Program-made: the position numbers and the translations under genes | Shown: in pieces, positions 49,141 through 62,800 of the stretch | Layout: every line of letters begins with the position of its first letter | Position numbering within the stretch: position 1 is the stretch's first letter | Source of the DNA: Yamagishiella unicocca | Taxonomy: Eukaryota; Chlorophyta; Chlorophyceae; Chlamydomonadales; Volvocaceae | Reading direction: 5' to 3' | Length of the DNA: 64,000 nucleotides | Assembly (NCBI GenBank): GCA_003116995.1 | Contig: BDSL01000006.1 | Location: 310,001-374,000, forward strand | Notes under the pieces: generated by a model | The model's database searches: none | The model's input: only the letters and a program-made list of their open reading frames with translations | What the model was told of the DNA's origin: nothing

Positions 49141-52100
49141 ATGCGCGACACAGGACGCCTCGCAACATGGACACAAGCCTGCGTCATTTTGATCGCCGTC
49201 TTCGTTACGTGTCAGGTTTTTGCTCTCGATGCCGACGATCTGCAAGGCGGGTCTTGCACGCTGCCGCTTTCGGCGCCGGTCCTGACGCGTCGACACGAGA
49301 ATTGATGGAGCCCAGCTCCGCCCATTTTCGTCTGCAGGACTTCTGTTATCCATACGAAGAGATGTTGAAGGGAATCAACACAGCCTTCTAGGGGATTGGG
49401 ATGTGGAAGTTCCGCCCTGTGGAAATGTGCCATGGCCGGGCTTAGCCTGCGACTCGCACGGCAGCGTCGTGGGCCTGGATCTCAGCGGCCAAAACCTTCA
49501 AGGAACATTACCAGCGTCAATTTCGCAACTATTTGGCTTACAATCCATGTGGGTCGCCGACAACCGCCACAACGGACACGACGACCTGGCTGGACCTGCT
49601 CTTTGTTGCACAGCCCGCCTTAAGCTTAACGGCCCTGCCAAACCTCGTGTGTAGTCATTAATGCTCCCTCAGCACCCTGTCTGCACCTCACCGGCTCGTC
49701 CCCCCATGGTTTTCCTCTCAACCCATCCGTTCCGCAGCAACCTATCCAATAATTCGTTTAGTGGCACACTGCCCCTTGAGTGGAGCTCGCTTATGGATCT
49801 AGAGGTGTTGGTGAGTATACGGCGGCTAGACCATGAGCATGCGACGCCTTCGAACGCCTTTCCCATAAGCCCTGCCTGCGCATTCCTTGCGCGCGCGCGC
49901 GCGCGCGCCGCGCCTCTCTGCAGGCGCTGGACGGCAACAACATCCGCGGCCAGCTGCCGACCATGTGGGCGGCGCTGGGCAGCCTTCGCGAGGTCCGAAT
50001 GCGGAACAACAGCCTCACAGGTGACAGGCATACGAGCTGGGCGGGGGGGGGGTAAAGTGGCAGCAGAGTGACAAGCGGAGGGGAGGGATGGACATGGATG
50101 AGTATGACAACTGTAGGGACGGGATTATGCGGAGCGACCAGGTAAGGTGAAGAGGGGTAACATTGTAGCTCGGTCGAGATGGCCCCGCTGCAAAGACCCA
50201 CCTCGCACATTTTCCGCCGGACCTCCAACCAATCCCCTGGGCTCCGCTTCGCGTCCCCGGTCCCAGGCGGCGGCCTTCCCGCGTCCTGGGGTGGCGGCCT
50301 GGCCTCCCTGCAGGTCGCAGACTTCAGCCACAACCCGCAGCTGTGTGCAGGTACGCTACCCCGAACTGGGTCAGGCTAATACTCACTGCTTTTCCTTTCA
50401 CCACACCGTAGTTGCTATGCGCCCAGTGGCGCCGCCTCCCTTCGACTTGCTGTGCTTAATTAGATGGGTCGTTCACTGGCCACTCGCCGCCCGCCAGGGG
50501 CCCCGGACCGCTTGCGTAGCCGCCCATGACACTCGACCCCGCCCGCCGGTCCATTCCCCGTCCCACAGGGTCTCCCGGTGCGCCTGCATCCTGGAGCCGC
50601 ATGGCGTTCCTGCGCTCACTGGCGCTCCGAAACACCGGCCTGAGGGGCACGCTGCCGCCCGAGTGGGCTGCCATGAGGCGGCTCATCCAGATGTGGGTCG
50701 GGCTGCCGGGTTCCGGGTGCTGGGTGCTGGTGGCGCCTTGGGCGCTCTGGGCGCGAGATACCGCCGACAGCATCTTGTTGTGCCAGATGGAGCTCTCGGT
50801 ATCAGCTTCCGCCAACTGCAGCTATATTGCCCTCGACATTCCCGGTGCCCAAAGTGCTTCGTCGACCCTTCCGCTACAGGGACGTGTCGGCCAACAGCAT
50901 CACGGGCACGCTGCCCGCAGACTGGGCGGGCGGTGGCGGCAACGGCCGCAGCGGCGGCGGCGGCGGCCTGGCGCAGCTGCGGCTCCTGGACCTGAGCCGC
51001 AACTCGCTTCAGGGCACCCTCCCACCTGGCTGGTCGCAGCTGGCATCGCTGCAGCAAGTGTAGGTCCGCCGCGTCGTCTGAATCTCTGAAAATGCTGCAA
51101 CCGCCCTGCTTCGACTGCAGGGATTTCTCAGCTCCAGCCGCCCGGCTGCACCGGGATTCCCTTTGCGCCCTTTTATGTCACGTCACCAGACACGCGCAGC
51201 TACCCCCCACCCAGATTTTCTGTACTTTGCCCATGGCAAGGGTGAAGTTGAACCCAGCACACATACAATTCTTACCGCTTTACCGGGCCTGCACACCCTC
51301 CCAACCCTCCCCGCCACCTCCAGGAGCTTGCACTCCAACTCGCTGTCGGGTACCGTACCCGAGGCCTGGGGGGTGCTGCAGGGCCTGGCGGGGCTGCGCC
51401 TGGCCGACAACGCCCCCCTGTGCGGCCCACTTCCGTCGGTGATGCTGAGCGGTGCCGTGGCTTCGCTGGCGGTTGGCGGCGGCGGTGCCGCCGCAGGTGG
51501 AAACACGACGGGTGAAAGTGCCGCGCTGGCGGCTGCGATCCACGGCACGATGCTGCTGCGGGAGTGTCCCTGGGCTAGGACAGGTAACAGAGAGGAAGCC
51601 CTTGGTGGCATTAGGGAGTAGGGGTGAAATCCGTGGTCCGACAGAAATGGGGATAGAAGAGACGGGGAGGGACAGCGCATAGCCGTAACCGCGCACGGGA
51701 AGACCCCTTTCGGTGGCCACCCCGCGCTTATCAACGCCCCCCATGGGTGCGGTCCCCCAGGGTGCAATGCTACTATATGAAGAAGAGGCCAAGCAGGCCG
51801 TCCACTCAGCTGCGTCTTGCACGGAACCTTCCTCCGCCCAGTACTTCCTAACCCCGCACGTCGGCACATGCCTCCAAGCCGTCCGCTTGGTGACCTTCGC
51901 CTCAAGCCCAAGCCCTGGCTGCACCCCTCGTTGCGCCCACAGCCGGCCTGCTGCAAAGCCTCCGCAGCTCACTGACCGACCCACGGGCCGCGTTGGGCAG
52001 CTGGTTGGGCGGTACCGACCCCTGCGGCGCCGCCGGGCGCTGGGCGGGCGTTGTCTGTGACGCTGCTACCGGCGCGGTGGTGGGGCTGGAGCTGCAGGGA

Positions 52101-55100
52101 CTGGGACTAGCGGGGGCGCTGCCACCTGAGCTGGCGCTGCTGGGGACCAGCCTGAGGCAGCTGGTGCTGAACGGCAACAACCTCGGCGGTAAGGATGAAT
52201 TAACGACTCCGTGAGGCCGGGTAGGGGGGACGCAAGACCGGCTGTTACGGTCTGCTGACGCATGCTGGTACCGGCTTGCGGATGATGTGTCCTCTGGGCC
52301 CCTCTCAGGCCTGAACCTGACCTGGCTAGTCACATGTCAGTGGCTGGCGCGGCTCGTTCGGGAGTTAGGATGTTGTCTACCTGATTCTGGAAGTTAGGAT
52401 GTGATCTAGGATCTGATTTATCGAAATTCCCACACACCTCCAGGTACGCTGCCCAGCAGCTGGTCGGCGCTGGCTGGCCTCACGCGTCTGTCCTTGGCGC
52501 GAAACGCCGTCGGCGGCAGCCTGCCCCCAGCCTGGCGCACCCTGCAAAGCCTGTCGTACATGGATCTGTCGTACAACCTGCTCAGGAGCTCTCTGCCCGA
52601 GGCCTGGGGTGATGGCATGACAGGCATCACGGAGCTGTAAGTAGCAGGGGGTGGTTCGGCGGAAGGGAAGCGCGATGCAGCGGAGTAACCCATCCCTTTC
52701 CCCCTACCTCCCCCGGCATCCCGATCCCCGCAACCTAGCCACGTCGACGGCAACGGCCTGAACGGGACGCTGCCGTCGGCCTGGGGCGGCACGGGCTTCG
52801 GTGGCAGCAGCGGGCTGGCGGAGCTGCGCTCTCTGACGGCCGACGCCAACAGCCTCAGCGGCAGCCTGCCGGAGCAGTGGAGCCGGCTGCGGCGGCTGCG
52901 GGAGCTCAGCCTCAAGGGCAATCTCCTGACAGGGCCGGTACCTCCGGGCTGGGAGGAGGGCATGGAGAGTCTCAGGTGAGGTGGACCCCAACCGGGTGGG
53001 GGTGATGCCAAAGCATCCTGGGCGCGCCACACCATGTCCGCTGCCGCTCGGAATGCTTGAATGGATGGAGGCTCCATATGCGCTCGCCATCAGCATACCG
53101 TACGGTACGACTACCGTACTCAAGCGCTTGCCCCTCTGGCCCTTTCCTGGCCATCCTGCCAGGTATCTCGGCCTTTCCGCCAACGCCGGCGTGTGCGGTC
53201 GCGTGCCCTTCAGCCTCCTGGTGGCGGCCGCTCCCGGACCAGCCAAGGCGTCTGCGCCTGCTGGCTCCGTCGCCTCCCCATTTCCATCCTCTCCCCTCTC
53301 CGCCCCCGGGCCGTCAGTGGTGGCGTCACCCCCCGCGGCGCCCGACCCCCCTGCCAAGTCCGCGGGAGTACGCCTGGAGTCCGACTCGACCCAGCTGGGC
53401 GCCACCTGCCCGGATGCCCGGGACGGTGCCGTCGGGGCCAGCTTGCAGCTGTGGGCTGCTGCGGGTGAGGCTGGCTAGTCAAGTTCCTTCCGCACTTGGC
53501 CGTACCAGCGCCCCTCTCACCAACGGTCACTCAATCCCTGGAGTGATCAAACCCGAAACCCTTTCCTGCCTCCATTTAGCGTGTGTGGTACACCAGGGAT
53601 GCGTGTACTTTCCCTTCACGCGGGCATTTGACGCATGCCCCTCTGTACCGCAACGATCCTGAACTCCGAAACCACAGGCGCCAGCTCCCTGGGCACGTTG
53701 GTGCTGGTCGGACTGGTGACTGCGGCCGTGCATGCCGCCAACCGCTACCGCCAGAGGGCGCGTTCCCGCGCTGCCTCGGGTGATGTAGGGGCAGTGCCTG
53801 CGGCCAGACGGTCGTACAGTGGCAGCGCGTCGCCTAGGGTAGGTCGATGCGGCACCTGCGCCGGATTTGCTTTGGTTTCCTTCATGTGCATTCAACAGCT
53901 TGTTGCGCGCCAATAGTAACCTGAAGTTGTCGCACCCGTCCGGAACCACCAGCTGCCTGTGCCTGCGTCGCACAGACACACAACACGACGCAAAGCAGCT
54001 ACCAGCGTTGACGTCCTTGCGGGCATGCGACTGAGCCCCTGCTAACGCCGCACTACGCAAGCGCCTTCTCCTCCACTCCCCGCGCCGCGGCTCGGGCCTC
54101 CTAACCGCGCACTCAGGGCCCCACTGACCCCTCACCTCTGCCTGCCGCTGCGCCAGGCCGATGCCGCCAGCCCTCGTCCACGCGCCTCCGACGGAGCCCT
54201 GAGCCCGTCCTTCAACGCCACCACCCGCCAGGGCTCAGCCTTCGGCCCCCTGGCCATGTACGCCAGCCGGCAGCCATCCTACCTGGCACCTCGAGTTCCC
54301 TTCTCCAGCCCCAGGCCCAGCAGCGGCGGTGGGGCCAAACCAGATCCCGACGCGCACCTCCCTTCCTCCCGTCGCCACTCGGTCTGCAACCGCGCTCCCA
54401 GCGGGCAGCCGTCTCCGAGGCCATCGGTTGACACGCTCCCGCAGCCGTTGCCATCGCCGCTGCGGCACGCGGCGAGCGGCGCGGGCGTGTTTTCGTCTCG
54501 GGACTTCAGTAGCAGCCCCGCCCAGCGTCCGTGCGTCCTGGAGCGAGGTGGCAGCGGCGGTGGGGCGCCCACCGCGAGCCTGCCCAGCGCCACGAGGTGA
54601 TCTGGCGGCTTAGGGCTCGTGGTCGGGGTCGCGGTATCAAGGGTGGCTGAGGGGAGCGGGCAGTCCCTGGGAACGAGGGGGAGGCAGGATGCACGGCAAC
54701 ATGGGAAGGAGTGGTGCCCGGTCACTGGGTGGGAGTTCGAACGACGCTTCCGCATCGATGTGACTCAAATGGCACTCGTGACAGCGCTCACGGGCACTCA
54801 GCAGGATCACCCGCCCGGCGCCGTACCCTGGTCGGGACTAGATTGCTGATAGCGGTGCTTTGGTTGAGTCGTATCGTCCTGATCACCGCCGGCAGCGCCT
54901 TCATTGCTGAAGGCCCCCTTCCTTCTTCGCGCCACCGCCAGGTTCATGAACTCCTTGATAGGCCGCCGATCCACCTGCGGCGGCACCGCTGACGGGACCC
55001 CGGCCCAGCCCTCCCCGCGGCGCCATCATGAGCCATCTGACGAGGACGTCGCAGCGGCGGCTGAGATCTACCAGGCCCTGATGCTGGCGGCCGACACGTT

Positions 55101-55686
55101 GGGGGTTCCGGAGCAACAGATCGACGCCGCGTCCGACGCCACGGGCACCCAGCCGGGCGCGCCTACCGACCCTGCCGACGACGAGAGCCCGACCACAGCC
55201 GAGGCGTCGCCCGCACCCTCCATGGCCTTTTCCGCACCGCCGTCGGCGCGCGGCTCCCCTGCCGTCGCCATTGTCCTGTCGCCCAACGGCGGCACTACAC
55301 GTCCCCGCAAGCTGCGCGCCTCTCCAGAACTCGACGACGATGCACTTTCCTACCGCCTCAGTGGCTCGGGCTTGTGCTCGGGCTCGGGCTCCCCCAGCCT
55401 GACGGCGGCCCCCCGATCTCCAGCCCCCGGTGGTCTCACGGCCAGCTCCAGCGTTGGGCAGCCGCTGCCGGCTCCGCTGCAGCCGCTGCAGGAGGAGCAT
55501 GAGGACGGGGAGGTCGCGGTGCCACGGCCGCCGCTGGAGGCCATGCCGACGTTCGTGATACGTGGTGGCGGAGGCGGGGAGGGAGGAGGACGTGACGGCG
55601 ACGGTGATGGCAAGGACAGCGACGGTGGTGAGCGCGTGGGTCTGACTGCGGTGCGGGGGCGCCCGGAGCTGGAACGGCATGTGTGA
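49141..55686 (+). CDS. LRR single-pass membrane protein without kinase
   Basis: Fifteen exons join in phase to about 1152 residues: 49141-49246, 49338-49548, 49738-49810, 49924-50020, 50267-50350, 50569-50692, 50880-51059, 51324-51583, 51943-52188, 52444-52636, 52739-52975, 53163-53464, 53678-53838, 54157-54596, 54942-55686. A signal peptide (ACVILIAVFVTCQVFALDAD) precedes a plant-type LRR N-cap (GDWDVEVPPCGNVPWPGLAC). Plant-type repeats follow (NLSNNSFSGTLPLEW, LDLSRNSLQGTLPPGW). A second N-cap (LGSWLGGTDPCGAAGRWAGV) opens a second LRR set near residue 390. A membrane segment lies at about 709-724, followed by a basic stop-transfer and 430 Ser/Pro/Gly-rich cytosolic residues with no kinase. 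It is probably a cell-surface recognition or adhesion protein; the ligand is unknown. Intron 1 seems to have a GC donor. Confidence 0.88.
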
Positions 55687-56775
55687 TGGTTGGCTGGCGT
55701 CTAACTCCTTACTACAGGACGTACGAGCTTACGGGTGTGACATGGGCGGGCGAGACGTGGAAGGGGCGGCCTACGACTGCGTCCTCAACATGCAACCGGC
55801 TGGCATGAATAATTCGATCCGTGGGGACAATGCAGGAGGTGGCGGCTGAGGGCGCTAGCACTAATGGCAAATTTGGTACAGTTTTGGAAGGGTGGCTGTT
55901 CCTGTGGAGGCAGTGCAGGAAGGTCCGCCGTCCGTGCGGCAAAGAACCGACTGGACGTGGGCTCCAGGGTCGCTGAAATGGCGCTATGGTATCGCCAGTG
56001 ACATGGTAGGAGCGCTGCGGAGGGCGCAGCACATGGCGACTCCTATGTGGGGGTTGCTGCTGAAATACTGTGTGATGGTTGTGGCTGAGTGGGAGGTTCG
56101 TGGGGACCGCCAGGCAGGATGTTCCAGTACTGGGCTAATAGCTACAGGTCGCCTTGTGAAATTGGCTGAGGACCGCACAGGCGTTGGGGGCATGTGTGGG
56201 CGCCACTGTCACCTTCACCAGGGGTGGCGTGTATGGGTGCGGCGCAGTGCGCCGCTGCGTGAGTTCTCATGTCATGTGTGAGGCAGTCCGTGGGCTGCAA
56301 GAGGCGTAGGAGATGCATTCGAACTGGGTAGCCGCGGTCCGTGGGCTGCAAGAGGCGTAGGAGATGCATTCGAACTGGGTAGCCGCGGTACTCCATCCTG
56401 AACGCCACTGCGACGCCGTGCATGCCGCATATTAAAAGCCGCCCCTGCCTCACGTGAAGGCGCTACGGTGCACGCAGCGTACTTCCTTGAACCCCCGGCA
56501 TCACGGGCACCTCTCCCTTCGAGGCCAAGGTCAAGATGGCACGCCTACTACGATACAAGCCACCAACGTTATGTTACATGTAAGGAGCCCAGGGCTCCCC
56601 CCTTCGCTGGGCAGGCATCCACTGCTGACGTACTGGTCCGTAATTACTACCCACCCCCTTCACCGCCGTGTGTCATATCACAACCGCACCGCCGACCACC
56701 ACACGGCTGTCGAACACCCGTAGCCGTGAAGCATCCAGTAGTACCCTCGTCATCATGTCGCACTTAACAGTTCCT
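55687..56775. other. Convergent intergenic region LRR / S4 genes
   Basis: 1.09 kb hold the 3' UTRs of two converging genes. A 51-bp exact tandem duplication lies at 56286-56387. An ORF at 55892-56281 has no family features and is taken as chance. Confidence 0.5.
56286..56387. repeat. 51-bp tandem duplication
   Basis: A 51-bp unit starting GTCCGTGGGCTGCAAGAGGC occurs twice with no mismatch seen. The identity suggests a recent event. Confidence 0.95.
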
Positions 56776-59485
56776 TTACACATACCGCAGGATCGTCACC
56801 AGGTACTTCTCCTTGCGCGTCATCTCCAGCCCCCGGACCTCCAGCCGCCCCTTGCCCGAGCAGCTGATCACGTCACCCGCCTTGACCTCCACCGACGTCT
56901 TAGCCACAGTGCGCCAGTTCAGCCGCACGTCGCCCGACTTGATGAGCTCGCCCATCTTGGAGCGCGATATGCGGAAGCCTGTGCGAAAAAGTGGTACGGC
57001 AGCAAGGCCAGTTGCAGGGCGGTTGGCTCTCAACGGCATTGCGTAGCGTTGCGGCCCGTCCGAGCAACCAGGCAGGCTGCAACCAGGCAGGCTGCCCCGG
57101 TAACATCAAAGAGCCACTGCGGCCTGGCGGCACCTTTTCTCATGTGGCCTACACTGCACCCATCTGGCTTACCCTGGCCCCTGCCCCCCGGCTGTGACCC
57201 TCGTGGAGTTCCGCCGACCGCCCTGCGCGCTGTCAATTGGAACACTGTTAACCCCCTGGCTTGCCCAACAAGCTGCTCGGGCGTGTACCCTGCAACTTAC
57301 CCGTGAGCACTCTGTCCCACCCCTGCAACATTGCATCCTGTCAACCCTTCGCAACCCCCCGCCCCCGGGCCGGGCTCTCCGCTCCATCCCCCGTGCACCC
57401 GCCCCGAACCCCACTCCACCCTCCCCGCCGCACCCGCGCTCGCGATGGCGTCCAGCCTCGTCGACGCCTCCACGCTGCTGACCTCCTCCTGGCGGGGGGG
57501 CCGCACCGACAGCTCCGACAGCGCCATAGTGCGGGCCTCCACCGGCACCGTGCGCACCTGGCAGGCGGGGGGCAGAAAAGGCGGCAGACAGTGCGGGGTC
57601 AGCGGGAGGCCGTGGGGTCAGAGGGGTAGCAACAGGCAGCGGCCGAGTATCCTGACTGTCGCACAGACCGCAGACGCAGGAGCTGCTGGTGAGGTCACGC
57701 CTGCCTTCCAGCAAGTGTTTGTGGGATTGCTGCCGACGGACGCCCCTTACGGCGTTCGCTCCGGGCGGGGCGCACCAGTGTCCGACACTACAGCGCCTGG
57801 GGCACAGCACACGCTCTGGACCCGTTTCCGCCACCAGCACCGGCTAGGGCAACCCGTCCTCCCTCCCCGCCCACCCGTGCGCTCAGTACGGCCCGGCAGC
57901 CCCACCTGCACCAGGCTCGTTTCAAAATGCTCCACCATCTCTGGATCCACCAGGATCTGCGCCCCCGCCTCGCCCTGCACCAGAATGTCGCCCACCTTCT
58001 CCCGAACCACGCCTGCTGGGAGGTGGAGAGAGGCGGGGAGACAAGCGCGAGCGGGGGGGGGGGGACGGGACGTGGCTCGGCGCACCCCACAACGGGCATA
58101 CCAGCTGTAGCACGCTTGTTGCCGCCTTCGGCTTGGCCCAGATGTCACCCATTGATTACCGCTGCCGCACCTGTTCCTAGGATTGCGCCCAGGAAGTCCG
58201 GGTGCTTGGCGGGATCAAACATGAAGTTGCCCTTGACCTGGGCGGCGTGGGACGGTGGGAGGGGCCGGCCGAGAGCGTCGAGAGGAAATCCGCGAGTCGG
58301 CAGAGACGCGAGACGGGCAGCGAGGGAGGAGGGCGGGCAATACGCCGGGTTGACGACGAACGCTAACACGTAGGCAAGGCTGCTCCCGGCGTACTTCATA
58401 GCCCCGCCCCATCTCGCGACTCATCAGGAGTCAGGACCACTGAGGCGGCCCGCTCACCTGCAGTGCTGCCACTCCGTCAAGCTGCTGCAGGTCGTTCCGG
58501 AGCGGCTCCATCAGCTCCTCGCGGCCCAGGGCCAGCCTAGCGGGGCAGGTGGGCGGCGGGAGGCGGCAGTGGAGACGGCTTATTTGCGGGGGCGGGTGCG
58601 GGTGCCCGAGTTGGGTCTTGGGCACTCTCCGGTCCGTTGGTTGCCCCGGCGTATCGACCCGGCGGGCACCGTATGCAGCGGGCGGCGGGGTATTCGTGGT
58701 ATCGGTGGTGGTGGTAGGGGTGGTGCGGCCACGGTTTTTGACGTTTCTCCTCCATCGTGACAGCGGCTTGGCCACGAACCATACCACCCGAGAGAGAGTC
58801 CTGAGCCCCTTGCGGAGCGCAGGTCCAGCTGGCCGGTCGCACTGCGAGCATCAACCGGCGCTTTACCGGTAATCTCCAAAACCCCTCCTGCCTGCGCGTC
58901 CCTGTGTGCCCCGTCGAAGAAATACGACACTCACCAGTACGACTTTCACGCCCTCACACACACGTACGCATACACAGCAGCCTAGCTGCCTCCGCCTCCA
59001 TGCATTGCCGTGGGTGCCTGTATCAGCTACGCTGCTGGCGCAGCCACACATGACATGAATGACGCGTTCCGCATCGGCTGTCTGTAGTGTCGTCGGTGCC
59101 GTCCGCGGCCCCTAAGGACTCGCTGCTCTACACCCCCCTCCATACCCGCGCGTGGCCCGCACCTGCAACGCTCGGCTTGGGCGTAGCCACCCCATGGCAC
59201 GCACATCACGTCAGTGCGGCCTGCCAGTGCCGCCATGGAGTCCGCAACGACCGGGGGAGCTAGGAAGTCGGTCCACACTATGTCCCATCGCTGAGCCGCA
59301 CGGTCAGCTATTTCCAGCACGCGCGCCACATCTTTTCTGTTGGCTGGATCCACCCACGCGAGCGTGGCTTCACCTCCACGGTCCCTCACGGCGGCTGTGG
59401 CCGTGCTGCATGGTGAACGCCGCACGTACGATTTCGAGCACACACTTCTGACGCTCCGAAGTGACCTGCGGGCCAGCGAGTGCAT
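56776..59485 (-). CDS. Photosystem II S4-domain RNA-binding protein, plastid
   Basis: Six exons (59485-59163, 58536-58458, 58237-58171, 58012-57906, 57557-57434, 56978-56776) join in phase to about 300 residues. The start MHSLARRSLRSVRSVCSKSY is an Arg/Ser-rich transit-peptide-like segment; the frame runs a few codons further upstream but without ATG. The mature part matches the cyanobacterial PSII S4 protein throughout: WDIVWTDFLAPPVVADSM, VPWGGYAQAERCRLALGREE, GNFMFDPAKHPDFLGAILGT, VREKVGDILVQGEAGAQI, and the S4 fold STRLDAIASAGFRISRSKMG, then GDVRLNW and GKGRLEVRG. The group is linked to photosystem II assembly or repair, probably through RNA binding in the chloroplast. It is divergent from the SLC37-type gene. 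Confidence 0.93.
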
Positions 59486-59877
59486 CTGGCCAGTTACTGT
59501 CACCTAGAGTTAAACTATTTGCTACACATAAGGTTAGCTAATGCACCGGCCTTGGGAGAGAAGGCCAAGGAAAAGTACGGCGGTCTTGCAAGTGTGGGTC
59601 TGATCAAGTAAAAGGGACGACTCGCCACTACCACGCATAGCAGAACCAGATTTCACTTCATGCTTCTCTTCTTGTCATTAATTGCCCAATTAGCTTACAC
59701 TGGACCTGCCTCGTGCTGTATCCTTGCGGCGAGGTGCTAACGACTAATGACGGTATCCTTAAGCGGTAATAGCGTCTAGTAATCCAGATTTGACATACGT
59801 TAGATAGGAAGTGACCTCTTACGGTAGTGAGGAACAACGTCCTACTGACACGGCCCTGACACTGCGACACAAACCAA
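59486..59877. promoter_or_regulatory. Divergent intergenic region S4 / SLC37
   Basis: 392 bp lie between opposite start codons, noticeably less GC-rich than the flanking exons. Presumed to hold both promoters and 5' UTRs. No specific site is claimed. Confidence 0.45.
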
Positions 59878-62800
59878 ATGAGGTTAAGGCAGCACAAGAA
59901 TGTGCCGCCTGGACTGGACATTGTCCAAGCGTGTAATAGTGGCAAGAAGTTTTCCTACAATTGGCACAAGTACTCGGTAAGGCGGATAGATGATCAGGCA
60001 ACAGCCGGCGTGTCAGCAGCACAAGGCGCCGGCTATCTAGCGTCTTCAATTTCCACACGAATGGATGCAATGCACAGGTGCTTATTCTTACATTTTTGTG
60101 CTACATGGGTTATCACGCGGCGAGGAAGCCGCCCAGCATTGTGAAGAGGTAAGCTTGTACGCTGCAGGATCAATACAGTTTATGAGCTGTTCCTAGTGGC
60201 GCCTCTACGAACAAGGGGGGGAGGTTTGATGGTGCAGTTATATAATACCTGACGTAGCAACTCGATTCTGCGTTGTTTAACAGCCACGCCGTTCGTCGGC
60301 AGTGGTGCCCTAAGAATGATTTTGAGCCTACGAATGTTGTGATGCGCTGCCTTGGGCTTGCTGCAGCGTGTTGCGAGGCAGCGCACCATCCTCGCACAAG
60401 GGGCGTTTGCTACTGGCCGACGCCGGTCCGGCGATAAGCGTGGTTGACCCGACCACGTTAAACGGATGGTCGCCCTTTAATGGCGACAATGGGCAGGTGC
60501 GGAGGTGGCAGGGAGGTGACAACACGGCATCCACACTTGGCACGCTGGAAACACTCCAGCCACCGTCAAGGCTTGGCCCGCCAATCCCCGCGTGGGCGCC
60601 CGCCACTTCCCATCCTCATTCACCCATTCACTCCCAACGTCTCGCAGCCTGCCTAGGGTACTACTGTGCACTCTTCCCAAGCACAGTGTTATCGCAACAC
60701 TGTCTCGTGTTTTGGCCTTTTCCGCAGACGCTTCTGGGCCAGGTTGACCTGGCGTTCCTAGGCACCTATGCCATTGGCATGTTCTTTGCGGGCCACCTGG
60801 GCGATCGCGTGGACCTCCGCCTGTTCCTGACTGCGGGTGAGTTTGGAGGAGGGGTATTCCGTGTGTGGTGGCGGGCGAGTTCGGCGGGCGCATTGGTGGG
60901 GTATTCCGCGGATGCCGGGCGCTGGGTTTCGAACGAGCTTAAGGGTTGGGTGGAGGCTCAGGGCCATGACCGGGAGACCGCGGGAGTTGCTGTTGGCAAA
61001 GGGATTGGTGGGGATGGGTACGGCGTGATTTGACTGGCCAAACTGGAAGGCCATGGCGGGTGTTCCGCGTAGCGTCGGAGGGTTGGGGACCAGCACCAGC
61101 CCGATGTTCGATGCAGCTGATGTAGCACGTGAGCAGGAAGGGCGGCGATCAATGCGAAGGGGCGAACAGTTCGTCCTTCCTGAGCTTGGCGTATATGGGT
61201 GCCCTTCGTGGAGGCGACAAGCTCTGTCCATGCGCTAGTTGGCGCAGTACTGAGGAGCGATGCTGGTGATTCGTCGATGGGCGCTCGGGATTGGGGCAGG
61301 GTGTCCATGCGGCAGAGGAACTGCTTGGGACCGCCTGTGTGGCTCCCAGTCTGACGACGGCAGGCGGGAGCGTCGTCCCGGCAGGCGCAGTAGCCTATCG
61401 AATACGCTAACATGCGCCGTTTACCGGGGTTGCATTCGGGCTGTTAAGGCGCCTTGTCTTTGCCGCAGTGGGCTGCGGTCCGCGTTGCAATTGGTTCTGG
61501 TTCTGCGGCGTAATTTGCTTCCACGACAATCTTTGCTAATCACGCCCCGACGCACAAGAACAATGTACACCCCCGTCTTGCCGCTTGCCACTCTGGACAG
61601 GCATGGTGCTCAGCGGCCTCTTCACGTGCTTGTTTGGCATGGTGAGTTCTTGGGCCTTGAGGTGGGGCTTCTGGACAGGTGGGTGCGCGGCAATGACAGG
61701 GCAGGCAACATGCCCCTTCCTGTTGGCGCCATGCCTTGGAGAGGCCATGCGTCGACGAGGATTCACCGCCCATAACATCTACACCTTCACCCGCCCCCAT
61801 CCTCGCATGCACACGCACCATCTCCTCACCCCACCTAACAGCGGCCCTTCACAACCCACCGCTCTCCCACCCTCGCCGACAGCTCCTCACTGCACCCGAA
61901 AACGACCCACCCGCCCCTTCGCCCACCCACCCCACCCGCATGGGCCCGCATCCTCGCTGTCCGCCGACCATGCGCCCACTATCTTGTCGTTTATTCGTGT
62001 CACCGGTCTCACACCACCCCACCCGCCCCCTCCTCCACCCCTGCCCAGGGCTACTTCTGGGACATGCACCTGTTCTCCTACTACGTGCTGGTCAGCGTGA
62101 TGGCGGGTCTGTTCCAGTCCACCGGCTGGCCCAGCGTGGTGTCCATCGTGGCCAACTGGAGCGGCAAGGGCAAGCGAGGGCTCATCATGGGCATTTGGAA
62201 CGCGCACACCAGCCTCGGCAACATCCTGGGGACCGTCATTGCGGCGGCGATGCTGTCACGGGTGGGTGGGGGGTTGCTGTCGCGGGGTGGTGGGGGGTTG
62301 CGGGGAGCGGGGGGAGGAGGGAGCTTACACGGAGGAGGGACGCGTTCCTACGGATCCAGGGTGGCTGGGGACGCGGGCTGCCTGGGAAATGGCTGTGCAG
62401 GGTACAGAAGGGACGTGCGGCCGCGCGCCAAGGCGGCGGCAGGAATCGACTGTGGGCATTGAAGGCTGCCCCATGCAACACAACCCTCGCCGCGTGTTTG
62501 CCACGCCGGTCCTTCCGGGCGTGTGTCGCGCATGGGCCTTACAGTCCCGGTCGTGGGCACTCCCCACCGCTGCCCTCCCTTTTGCACCTACGTGCATCGC
62601 CACTTAACTCGTGTGACAGGCTGCCACCACCTCCCGTCACTGTGCGTACCCTTGTCTCCCCAGGGATGGGGCTACTCGTTCCTGGTTCCCGGCTTCATCA
62701 TGATTGCGATCGGAGGCCTCATCTACTTGGGGCTGGTGGTGCAGCCGTCCGACGTGGGCCTTAGTAACCCGGACGAGAAGCCCACCAACTCGTCGCACTC

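Noticed and set aside
55892..56281. 129-codon ORF after the LRR gene
   Set aside because: Lies in the presumed 3' UTR, no recognisable domain, and no splice signals that link it to a gene.
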